DNA of 7,906 nucleotides from Oryzihumus sp036391795 (GTDB taxonomy: Bacteria; Actinomycetota; Actinomycetes; Actinomycetales; Dermatophilaceae): positions 1 through 7,906 of the forward strand of contig NZ_DASVZH010000013.1 in the NCBI RefSeq assembly GCF_036391795.1, given 5' to 3'. Under the pieces are notes generated by a model that saw only the letters and a list, made by a program, of their open reading frames with translations, was not told the DNA's origin and did no database searches. The position numbers and the translations under genes were made by a program. Shown piece after piece: positions 1 to 5,786 of the stretch; within the stretch, counting starts at the first letter, position 1, and each line of letters starts with the position of its first letter.

Positions 1-1
1 G

Positions 2-967
2 CAGTGGGTCGTCCGCGAGATGGACACCCGCTACGACGACCTGGCGGCGTTCGGCTACAAGCACGTCGACGACTTCAACAAGGCGGTCAAGGCCGGCAAG
101 GTCAAGCCCCTGCCGGGCTCGGAGCGCCAGATCCAGCCCTACCCCTACCTGCTGGTGATCGTCGACGAGCTCGCCGACCTGATGATGGTGGCCCCGCGCG
201 ACGTCGAGGAGTCGATCGTGCGCATCACCCAGCTCGCGCGCGCCGCCGGCATCCACCTGGTCCTGGCCACCCAGCGTCCCTCGGTCGACGTGGTCACCGG
301 CCTGATCAAGGCCAACGTGCCCTCGCGGATGGCGTTCGCGACGTCGTCGCTGGCCGACTCGCGGGTCGTGCTGGACCAGCCGGGCGCCGAGAAGCTCATC
401 GGCCAGGGTGATGCGCTCTTCCTGCCGATGGGGGCGAGCAAGCCGATGCGCGTCCAGGGCGCGTGGGTCACCGAGTCCGAGATCGAGCAGGTCGTCGCCC
501 ACGTCACCGAGCAGCTCAAGCCCAGCTACCGCGAGGACGTGACCGTCGTGGCGGCCAAGAAGCAGGTCGACGACGACATCGGCGACGACCTCGACCTGCT
601 GCTGCAGGCCACCGAGCTGGTGGTCACCACGCAGTTCGGGTCGACCTCGATGCTCCAGCGCAAGCTGCGCGTCGGCTTCGCCAAGGCCGGCCGGCTCATG
701 GACCTGCTCGAGTCGCGTGGCGTCGTCGGCCCCTCCGAGGGGTCGAAGGCGCGCGACGTGCTCGTCAAGGCCGACGACCTGCCGACCACGCTGGCGCTGA
801 TGCGCGGCGACGAGGTGCCCGACCCCGAGCCGGTCTTCGACCAGGCCGAGACCGCCGCCGCACCCGCCCCGCTCGGCGGCGCGACCCGTGACTCGCTGGC
901 CCCCGAGGGCTACGAAGAGGTCGAGGCCGACGACGAGGACGCCTGGTCGCTGACCGGACGCGACTGA
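2..967 (+). CDS. ftsK: FtsK/SpoIIIE-family DNA translocase, C-terminal part (5' end outside window)
   Basis: The reading frame is open from base 2, so the gene begins upstream; 321 residues are visible, ending at TGA 965-967. FtsK proteins are septum-anchored hexameric ATPases that pump chromosomal DNA during division. Numbering from the first visible codon, residues 50-56 (LLVIVDE) are the Walker B strand and acidic catalytic pair. Residues 88-112 (LATQRPS and following) are the conserved motor segment after it. Walker A lies outside the window. Residues 197-258 form the winged-helix gamma domain that reads oriented chromosomal motifs (TSMLQRKLRVGF, then GVVGPSEGSKARDVLV). About 60 further residues form an acidic, Ala/Pro-rich tail rich in Glu and Asp. 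Gene and spacer are not co-oriented with kdp, so ftsK is a neighbour rather than a functional partner. The family call is very secure; FtsK versus a sporulation-type SpoIIIE label cannot be settled here. Confidence 0.96.
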   Translation, partial: QWVVREMDTRYDDLAAFGYKHVDDFNKAVKAGKVKPLPGSERQIQPYPYLLVIVDELADLMMVAPRDVEESIVRITQLARAAGIHLVLATQRPSVDVVTGLIKANVPSRMAFATSSLADSRVVLDQPGAEKLIGQGDALFLPMGASKPMRVQGAWVTESEIEQVVAHVTEQLKPSYREDVTVVAAKKQVDDDIGDDLDLLLQATELVVTTQFGSTSMLQRKLRVGFAKAGRLMDLLESRGVVGPSEGSKARDVLVKADDLPTTLALMRGDEVPDPEPVFDQAETAAAPAPLGGATRDSLAPEGYEEVEADDEDAWSLTGRD

Positions 968-1010
968 GCCGGCACGGTCCTGGCGCCCGACCCGGTGCCG
1001 GCGCGGCACC
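968..1010 (+). terminator. Two competing GC-rich hairpins just after ftsK
   Basis: Immediately after the ftsK stop, GCCGGCAC (968-975) pairs perfectly with GTGCCGGC (995-1002). A second hairpin pairs GGTGCCG (994-1000) with CGGCACC (1004-1010) around a 3-nt loop. The two share bases 994-1002 and so exclude each other. No T-run follows, so this is not a textbook intrinsic terminator, but GC-rich stems without a U tract are often proposed as terminators in actinobacteria. The position directly behind the stop codon favours a transcript-end role for ftsK. Such stems also arise by chance in GC-rich DNA, hence the modest confidence. Confidence 0.4.
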
Positions 1011-1025
1011 CGCGGTCAGGGGCAC

Positions 1026-1042
1026 GGCATACCGCCCGGGTG
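1026..1042 (+). repeat. Short motif GGCATAC-CGCCCGGGTG, copy 1
   Basis: This 17-bp stretch in the ftsK/DUF4118 spacer closely matches 5186-5201 in the kdpC/kdpD spacer. Both read GGCATAC then GC, C or T, and CGGGTG, differing by one substitution and one inserted base. It sits inside a weak stem (GGCAC 1021-1025 with GTGCC 1040-1044). Its function is unknown. Confidence 0.4.
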
Positions 1043-1044
1043 CC

Positions 1045-1077
1045 TTGATGCAACCTTGACGCGGCGTTGACGCGAAG
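1045..1077 (+). promoter_or_regulatory. Three 11-bp direct repeats of TTGAYG, candidate response-regulator operator
   Basis: TTGATG begins at 1045, TTGACG at 1056 and TTGACG at 1067, each exactly 11 bp apart. Units 2 and 3 agree at 9 of 11 positions and units 1 and 2 at 7 of 11. One-helical-turn direct repeats are the usual binding format of OmpR/PhoB-family regulators, the family of KdpE. From memory, the E. coli KdpE site has two TTTAYA half-sites 11 bp apart, which TTGAYG partly resembles. The array ends 40 bp before the ATG at 1118, a plausible activator position. TTGACG also looks like a -35 box, but no -10 lies at the right distance from any of the three units. KdpE binding is inference; PhoP, MtrA or another OmpR-type protein is equally possible. 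Confidence 0.5.
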
Positions 1078-1105
1078 GTCCCTGTCCCCCGGGGCGGGCC
1101 GGGGT

Positions 1106-1111
1106 TACAAC
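1106..1111 (+). promoter_or_regulatory. Possible -10 element (TACAAC) placed for leaderless transcription
   Basis: TACAAC matches the -10 consensus at 4 of 6 positions and ends 6 bp before the A of the ATG at 1118. That spacing would start the transcript at or next to the start codon, a common arrangement in actinobacteria. It would also explain why no Shine-Dalgarno sequence is visible. No -35 box sits 17 bp upstream, so transcription would need an activator, perhaps at the 11-bp repeats. This is weak evidence. Confidence 0.25.
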
Positions 1112-1117
1112 GAAGTC

Positions 1118-1873
1118 ATGACACGTGACCTGCTCCGGGTGCGGCTGCTCTGGCTGGCGGCCGTGGTGGTGCCTCTGGCCGTCTGCGTCCTCGCGGTCCC
1201 GGTCCGGGACACCGTCGCCAACACGAGCGTGGCGCTGGTCCTGGTCATCGTGGTGGTGGGGGTGGCCAGCCTTGGCCGGCGCTGGCCCGGCATCGTGGCC
1301 GCTGCCTCGGCCGGCGTGTGGTTCGACTTCTTCCTCACCCAGCCCTACCAGCGCCTGACGATCACCTCACCCGACGACGTCGAGACGCTGCTCCTGCTGC
1401 TCGCGGTCGGTGTCGCGGTCACCGAGGTGGCCCAGTGGGGCCGTCGCCAGCAGGCTGCGGCGTCCCGGCGTGAGGGCTACCTGCAGGGGTTGGAGACCAT
1501 CGCCACTGCGGCCTCGGCGGGCACGAGCTCACCCTCGTCGCTGGTCGACACCGCGTGCGAGCAGGTGGCCGACGTGCTCCACCTCGACCGCTGCCGTTTC
1601 GTCTACGACTCCGGCCTCGGCCGTCCCCGCATCGAGTCGGACGGGCGCCTGCGCATCGGGGCGGCCCTGCTCGACGCGGACGTCCTCGAGCTGCCGGTCG
1701 AGGACGAGACCGAGCTGGTCGTCGAGAGCGGCGGGCGGTTCATGGGCCGCTTCCTCATGACGCCGCTGGCGGGCGCGGCGACCACCCGCGCCGAACGGCT
1801 CGTGGCAGTGGCCCTGGCCGCGCAGGTGGGCGCAACGCTGCGGGCGTACGCCGACAGCCACCCGGCCCGGTGA
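1118..1873 (+). CDS. Stand-alone KdpD-like sensor: DUF4118 membrane domain plus GAF-like region, no kinase
   Basis: This 251-residue protein begins with a hydrophobic block that fits four membrane helices at about residues 10-27, 37-52, 56-73 and 89-105. The motif FFLTQPYQRLTI (71-82) followed by SPDDVETL corresponds to NYYFTPPLHTFSI (439-451) followed by ENPANALAV in the KdpD of this window. This is the DUF4118 signature. Residues 110-130 look like a helical linker, and 140-245 a cytosolic GAF-like region ending in an Ala/Val-rich helix. The protein stops there: no phosphoacceptor His box, N box or G box follows. It is thus a copy of the KdpD membrane-plus-GAF module without input USP or output kinase. 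A TTG start at 1067 would add 17 residues but would lie inside the 11-bp repeats, so I prefer ATG 1118. No clear Shine-Dalgarno is present at either start. A helper or modulator of KdpD is inferred, not shown. Confidence 0.8.
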   Translation: MTRDLLRVRLLWLAAVVVPLAVCVLAVPVRDTVANTSVALVLVIVVVGVASLGRRWPGIVAAASAGVWFDFFLTQPYQRLTITSPDDVETLLLLLAVGVAVTEVAQWGRRQQAAASRREGYLQGLETIATAASAGTSSPSSLVDTACEQVADVLHLDRCRFVYDSGLGRPRIESDGRLRIGAALLDADVLELPVEDETELVVESGGRFMGRFLMTPLAGAATTRAERLVAVALAAQVGATLRAYADSHPAR

Positions 1874-1876
1874 GCC

Positions 1877-2554
1877 TCAGACGTTGAGCCGGTAGCCGAT
1901 GCCGGGCTCCGTCACCAGGTATCGCGGGTGGCTGGGGTCGGGTTCGAGTTTGCGCCGCAGCTGGTTGGCATAGACCCGCAGGTAGTTGGACTCACGCCCG
2001 TAGGCCGGGCCCCACGCGGCGCGGAGGAGGTCGGCGTGGGTGACCAGCCGACCAGGGCTCTGGGCCAGCGCAGCGAGGAGCCGCCACTCGGTGGGGGTCA
2101 GCCGGACCTCGTCCTGCCCCCGCGTGGCGCGGTGGTCGCCGAAGTCCAGGGTGAAGTCCGCGGTGGTCACGACCGGCGCCTCGGGGGTGTCAGACGGGCC
2201 GCGGCGCACCGCGGCCCGGACGCGGGCGAGGAACTCGTCCATCCCGAACGGCTTGGTGACGTAGTCGTCCGCGCCGGCGTCCAGCGCCTCCACCTTGTCG
2301 TCGGACTCCTGACGCGCGGACAGCACGACCACGGGGATCTGGGAGGTGGCGCGGATCTGCTGGAGCACCTCCACTCCGTCCATGTCGGGCAGGCCCAGGT
2401 CGAGCACCACGACGTCGGGCGTGCGCTCCTGCATCACCTGCAGGGCGGACCGGCCGTCGCCGGCGGACTCGACCTCGTAGTCGCGTGCCCGCAGGTTGAT
2501 CGTCAGGGTGCGCACGATCTGCGGCTCGTCATCGACCACCAGCACGAACGTCAT
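1877..2554 (-). CDS. kdpE: Kdp operon response regulator KdpE
   Basis: This 225-residue, two-domain response regulator of the OmpR/PhoB family receives phosphate from KdpD and in characterised bacteria activates kdpFABC under K+ limitation. Residues 1-118 form the receiver: acidic pocket D8-D9, phosphoacceptor D52 in VVVLDLGLPDMDG, switch residues S79 and Y98, and K101 in the TKPF motif. A short linker leads to a winged-helix DNA-binding domain (about 130-225) with RLTPTEWRLL before the transactivation loop, the recognition-helix segment ESNYLRVYANQLRRKL, and the C-terminal hairpin VTEPGIGYRL. The ATG is chosen because it starts directly at the first receiver strand (MTFVLVVDDE) and overlaps the kdpD stop as ATGA. 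The frame stays open upstream only because of GC bias. Length and motifs are complete for the family. The stop lies 3 bp from the stop of the convergent DUF4118 gene. Confidence 0.96.
   Translation of the reverse strand: MTFVLVVDDEPQIVRTLTINLRARDYEVESAGDGRSALQVMQERTPDVVVLDLGLPDMDGVEVLQQIRATSQIPVVVLSARQESDDKVEALDAGADDYVTKPFGMDEFLARVRAAVRRGPSDTPEAPVVTTADFTLDFGDHRATRGQDEVRLTPTEWRLLAALAQSPGRLVTHADLLRAAWGPAYGRESNYLRVYANQLRRKLEPDPSHPRYLVTEPGIGYRLNV
1886..1909. terminator. Weak hairpin near the convergent gene ends
   Basis: GAGCC (1886-1890) pairs with GGCTC (1905-1909), and two more G-C pairs form past a one-base bulge. It lies 12 nt beyond the DUF4118 stop, inside the last codons of kdpE. It is the only stem I noticed that could end the + strand transcript soon after its stop codon, and it has no T-run. 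It is probably incidental. Confidence 0.15.
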
Positions 2555-5127
2555 GAGGCCTCCCTGCCCACGGCGCCCCCGGTCGGGGCAGCCTCCGGTG
2601 CCTGCTCCGGCGGCATCGCGCCGGCCGACCGGTCGCCCGCCACGGGCAGGTCGACCACGATGGTCAGCCCGCCGCCGGGGGTGTCCTCGGCGGTCAGGGA
2701 GCCGTTCATGGCCTCGGCCAGACCCCGGGCCACGGCCAGCCCCAGCCCGACGCCGCTGCCGCGGGGCACGTCGCCGAAGCGCTGGAAGGGGGCGAAGATG
2801 CCCTCCTTGGCGCTGTCCGGGACCCCGCTGCCGCGGTCCACCACGCGCAGCTGCAGGTGGCCGCCGATCCGGCTGGCGTTGACCACCACCTCCTGACGGC
2901 CGGGGGAGTGGCGCAGGGCGTTCTCCAGCACGTTGGCCAGTACGCGGTCGAGCAGCCCGGCGTCGGCGAGCGCGGGGGGCAGCTCGTGCGGGATCCACGT
3001 GCGCACGCGCTGACCGTCCGGCAGCGCGGCGACCGTGCCGGCCACGACCTCGTCGAGGTGCAGGGGCAGCAGGTGCGGTGCGACGGTGCCGGACTGCAGG
3101 CGGGACATGTCGAGCAGGTTGCCGATCAGGACGTTGAGCCGGTCCGCGGATGCCTCGATGGACTCCAGCAGCTCAGCCTCGTCCTCAGCCGACCAGGTGA
3201 CGTCGGTCTGGCGCAGGCTGGACACAGCCGCCTTGATGCCCGCCAGCGGGGTGCGCAGGTCGTGCGAGACGGCCGCGAGCAGCGCGGTGCGGGTGCGGTT
3301 GTCCTTGGCCAGCGCGCTGGCCGCTCGTGCCTCCTCGACCAGCTCCTCGCGGGTGAGGATCGCTGCGGCGTGCGAGGCGAAGGCGGACACCAGGCGGCCC
3401 TGGCTGGCCGGGGGCACCCTTCCGGTCATCACCAGGAAGGTCGTGTCGTTGACGCGGGAGCGCACCTCGGCACCCTCCACCATCGCCACGTCGAAGCCCT
3501 CGGTGGCGGCCAGCACCTCCCACGGGTCGCGCACCGAGGCGCGCCGCACGACGGCGGCCGTGCGCATGGAGAACGTGTCGCGGGCCTGCTCCAGCAGGGT
3601 GGGGAGCTGTTCGGGCGTGCCCAGCAGCGAGTGGGCCAGCTGGGCGAGGATGCGGGACTCCTGCTGGGCGGCCAGGGCCTTGCTGGCCCGCAGTGCGCTG
3701 ATGTGCACGACGGAGGACACCGACACGGCGACCATGACGAAGACGAGGACGGCCAGGGCGTTGGCGGGGTTCTCGATGCTGAACGTGTGCAGAGGCGGGG
3801 TGAAGTAGTAGTTGAGCAGCAGGCTGCCGACCACGGCGGTGAACACCGCGGGCCAGATGCCGCCGACCAGGGCCGCGGCCACGGTGAGGGCGAGGAAGAG
3901 CAGCATCTCCAGCGGCAGGTCGTGGCGGCCCCGGGTCGCCGCCAGGCTCCACGTGAGCAGCGGCAGGCCGATGAGGGTCATCAACCATGCCGCGATGGTG
4001 CGCTGGCGCCCGACCGTCCACTCCGGCAGCACCTGCTGCACGCCACGGTGGTGCTCGCCGTGGCTGACGATGTGCACGTCGATGTCGCCGGACCCGGCGA
4101 CGACGGCCTCGCCGACCCCCCTGCTCAGCAGGGACTGCCAGCGCGAGCGCCGGCTGACCCCGATGACGATCTGGCTGGCGTTGACGCCGCGGGCGAACTC
4201 CAGCACCGCCTCGGCGACGTCGTCGCCGGAGACGGTGTGGAACGTGCCGCCGAGCTCGGCGGTCAGCCGGCGTTGCTCGGCCAGCTGCTCCAGGCTCGCG
4301 CCGACCAGGCCGTCGGATCGGGCCACGTAGACCGCGACCAGCTCCCCGCCGGCGCCGGCGGAGGCGATCCGTGCACCGCGCCGCAGCAGGGCGTCCGACT
4401 CCGGGCCGCCGGTGAGGGCGACGACGACCCGCTCGCGGGCCGGCCAGGTCTCGGAGATGCCCTGGTCGTGGCGGTAGCGCTCCAGGGCCTCGTCGACCCG
4501 GTCCGCCAGCCACACCAGCGCCAGCTCGCGCAGCGCCGAGAGGTTGCCCACCCGGAAGTAGTTGGACAGCGCCGCGTCGACCTTCTCCGCGGCGTAGACG
4601 TTGCCGTGGGCCATCCGGCGGCGCAGCGCCTCCGGTGACATGTCGACCAGCTCGATCTGGTCCGCGGCGCGCACCACGTCGTCGGGCACCGTCTCCCGCT
4701 GGCGGACGCCGGTGATCGCCTCGGTGACGTCGTTGAGCGACTCCAGGTGCTGGATGTTGACCGTGGAGATCACGTCGATGCCGGCGTCGAGGACCTCCTC
4801 GATGTCCTCCCAGCGCTTGGCGTGACGCGACCCGGGCACGTTCGTGTGGGCCAGCTCGTCGATGAGGACGACCCGCGGCCGGCGGGCGAGGACCGCGTCG
4901 ACGTCCAGCTCCCGGAAGGTGGCCCCGCGGTACTCGATCTCCCGGGTCGGGATGCGCTCCAGGCCCTCGAGCAGCTGGGCGGTGAAGGTGCGCCCGTGCG
5001 TCTCGACCAGGCCGACCACGACGTCGGTGCCGCGATCCCGACGCCGGTGCGCCTCCGAGAGCATGGCCACGGTCTTGCCCACCCCGGGAGCCGCCCCGAG
5101 GTAGATGCGCAGTGTGCCCCGTGCCAT
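2551..5127 (-). CDS. kdpD: Sensor histidine kinase KdpD
   Basis: This full-length 858-residue KdpD is a membrane kinase that senses low K+ or turgor and phosphorylates KdpE. The N-terminal KdpD domain has Walker A GAAPGVGKT (11-19) and Walker B-like VVLIDELAHTN (86-96), with HGNVYAAEKVDAAL at 174-187. A USP-like domain spans about 232-355 and includes VIGVSRRSRW (321-330). Four membrane segments fall near 377-397, 404-423, 425-441 and 457-475, with the DUF4118 motif NYYFTPP at 439-445. A GAF-like region (about 490-595) follows, then the kinase: H622 in AVSHDLRTPL, N box NVLENALRHS (732-741), G1 DRGSGVP (764-770), F box IFAPFQRF (777-784) and G2 GSGVGLGLAVA (790-800). A Pro/Ala-rich tail of about 30 residues ends the protein. 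The start MARGTLRIYLG matches the usual KdpD N terminus; its Shine-Dalgarno is poor. Every catalytic motif I looked for is intact. Confidence 0.97.
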   Translation of the reverse strand: MARGTLRIYLGAAPGVGKTVAMLSEAHRRRDRGTDVVVGLVETHGRTFTAQLLEGLERIPTREIEYRGATFRELDVDAVLARRPRVVLIDELAHTNVPGSRHAKRWEDIEEVLDAGIDVISTVNIQHLESLNDVTEAITGVRQRETVPDDVVRAADQIELVDMSPEALRRRMAHGNVYAAEKVDAALSNYFRVGNLSALRELALVWLADRVDEALERYRHDQGISETWPARERVVVALTGGPESDALLRRGARIASAGAGGELVAVYVARSDGLVGASLEQLAEQRRLTAELGGTFHTVSGDDVAEAVLEFARGVNASQIVIGVSRRSRWQSLLSRGVGEAVVAGSGDIDVHIVSHGEHHRGVQQVLPEWTVGRQRTIAAWLMTLIGLPLLTWSLAATRGRHDLPLEMLLFLALTVAAALVGGIWPAVFTAVVGSLLLNYYFTPPLHTFSIENPANALAVLVFVMVAVSVSSVVHISALRASKALAAQQESRILAQLAHSLLGTPEQLPTLLEQARDTFSMRTAAVVRRASVRDPWEVLAATEGFDVAMVEGAEVRSRVNDTTFLVMTGRVPPASQGRLVSAFASHAAAILTREELVEEARAASALAKDNRTRTALLAAVSHDLRTPLAGIKAAVSSLRQTDVTWSAEDEAELLESIEASADRLNVLIGNLLDMSRLQSGTVAPHLLPLHLDEVVAGTVAALPDGQRVRTWIPHELPPALADAGLLDRVLANVLENALRHSPGRQEVVVNASRIGGHLQLRVVDRGSGVPDSAKEGIFAPFQRFGDVPRGSGVGLGLAVARGLAEAMNGSLTAEDTPGGGLTIVVDLPVAGDRSAGAMPPEQAPEAAPTGGAVGREAS
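2559..2565 (-). promoter_or_regulatory. Ribosome binding site of kdpE
   Basis: On the - strand AGGGAGG lies 5 to 11 nt before the kdpE ATG. It is the best Shine-Dalgarno in the window, sits inside the last codons of kdpD, and fixes the kdpE start at 2554. Confidence 0.75.
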
Positions 5128-5147
5128 GGCTTGATTCTCGCCCTAAC

Positions 5148-5187
5148 CCGCGGCCCGCCGCGCGCACGAGGCGGCGGCGGGTCGCGG
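5148..5187 (-). other. Long GC-rich hairpin in the kdpC-kdpD gap
   Basis: CCCGCCGC (5154-5161) pairs with GCGGCGGG (5174-5181) around a 12-nt loop. Outside a single mismatch (5153/5182), CCGCG (5148-5152) pairs with CGCGG (5183-5187), giving 13 G-C pairs. It fills most of the 77-bp gap between the kdpC stop and the kdpD start. No T-run follows on the - strand, so it is not a classic terminator. A partial terminator, an RNA-processing site or a 3' stabiliser for the kdpABC part of the message would all fit. Its role is inference. Confidence 0.5.
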
Positions 5188-5201
5188 CATACGCTCGGGT
5201 G
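5186..5201 (+). repeat. Short motif GGCATAC-GCTCGGGTG, copy 2
   Basis: This 16-bp stretch near-matches 1026-1042 on the same strand. It lies 3 bp from the kdpC stop codon and about 60 bp before the kdpD start. Its first two bases are also the outer edge of the kdpC-kdpD hairpin. Its function is unknown. Confidence 0.4.
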
Positions 5202-5204
5202 AGG

Positions 5205-5780
5205 TCACCGGGAGCCGAGCGAGTCGAGGGCAAGGTTGAGCTCGAGGACATTGACCCGCGGCTGGCCGAGGAACCCGAGGGACCGGCCCTGGGTGTGCTC
5301 GTCCACGAGCGTGCGCACCTGGCCCGCAGACAGGTGCCGGGCCGCGGCGACCCGCGGCACCTGCCACAGGGCGTAGGCGACCGAGATGTGCGGGTCCAGG
5401 CCACTGGCAGAGGCGGTGAGCGCGTCGGCCGGGATGGCGCCGGTGGCCTGCGGGTTCGCCTTGAGCAGGGCGGCCTTGCGCTCGGCCACGGCCTTGACCT
5501 GCCGCGGGTCGTCGGCGGGAAGGTTGGACGCCGCGCTGGCGTCGCCGCTGTAGCCGACGGCCGACGGGCGGCCCTGGAACCACTGGGGTCCGGTGAAGCT
5601 CTGGCCGATCAGGCTGGACCCGACCACCTGCCCGCCGCGCTCCACGAGGGAGCCGTTGGCTGCCGACGGCCGGACGACCTGGCCGATACCCCAGATGGCG
5701 GCGGGGTAGAGGGCTCCGAGGACCAGGGTGAGCAGCAGGATCATCCGGGCGGAGGCGCCCAGCTGTCGCATGAACGTCAT
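5205..5780 (-). CDS. kdpC: Potassium-transporting ATPase subunit KdpC
   Basis: This 191-residue KdpC is the single-span accessory subunit of the KdpFABC pump, bound to KdpA and KdpB and thought to raise K+ affinity or stabilise the complex. One membrane helix falls at about residues 12-32 (ARMILLLTLVLGALYPAAI), with the rest outside the membrane. The family motifs are all visible: VVGSSLIGQSF (52-62), PQWFQGRPSA (65-74), IPADALTASASGLDPHIS (115-132) and the C-terminal GRSLGFLGQPRVNVLELNLAL. The length is usual for the family. The start at 5780 lies 6 bp after the kdpB stop. An in-frame ATG at codon 4 (5771) is an alternative. Neither has a recognisable Shine-Dalgarno, so translation is probably coupled to kdpB. 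Confidence 0.96.
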   Translation of the reverse strand: MTFMRQLGASARMILLLTLVLGALYPAAIWGIGQVVRPSAANGSLVERGGQVVGSSLIGQSFTGPQWFQGRPSAVGYSGDASAASNLPADDPRQVKAVAERKAALLKANPQATGAIPADALTASASGLDPHISVAYALWQVPRVAAARHLSAGQVRTLVDEHTQGRSLGFLGQPRVNVLELNLALDSLGSR

Positions 5781-5786
5781 GGCAGA

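Noticed and set aside
1056..1072. TTGACG copies as ordinary sigma-70 -35 boxes
   Set aside because: No acceptable -10 hexamer lies 16-18 bp downstream of either copy; the 11-bp phasing is better explained as an operator.
1067..1117. TTG start at 1067 for the DUF4118 gene
   Set aside because: It would put the start inside the 11-bp repeats, lacks a ribosome site, and adds 17 residues of no recognisable character.
2555..2998. N-terminal extension of kdpE
   Set aside because: The frame is open to 2998, but the added residues are low-complexity and overlap the kdpD kinase domain. The receiver begins at the ATG at 2554 with a good Shine-Dalgarno.
4063..4161. Cyclic-di-AMP binding by the KdpD USP domain
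   Set aside because: The Staphylococcus-type motif I recall (SxS followed by FTAxY) is not visible in residues 323-355, so there is no sequence support for claiming it.
2857..4638. Long + strand open frame (593 codons) opposite kdpD
   Set aside because: Same reason: it mirrors kdpD codon structure, with a Gln/Gly/Val/His-rich product and no recognisable fold.
5128..5204. A separate kdpDE promoter
   Set aside because: I found no convincing -35/-10 pair on the - strand; the gap is taken up by the hairpin.
3185..5404. Long - strand open frame (739 codons) overlapping kdpD in another phase
   Set aside because: An Arg/Gly/Pro-rich out-of-phase translation of kdpD and kdpC, which are both convincingly coding in their own frames.
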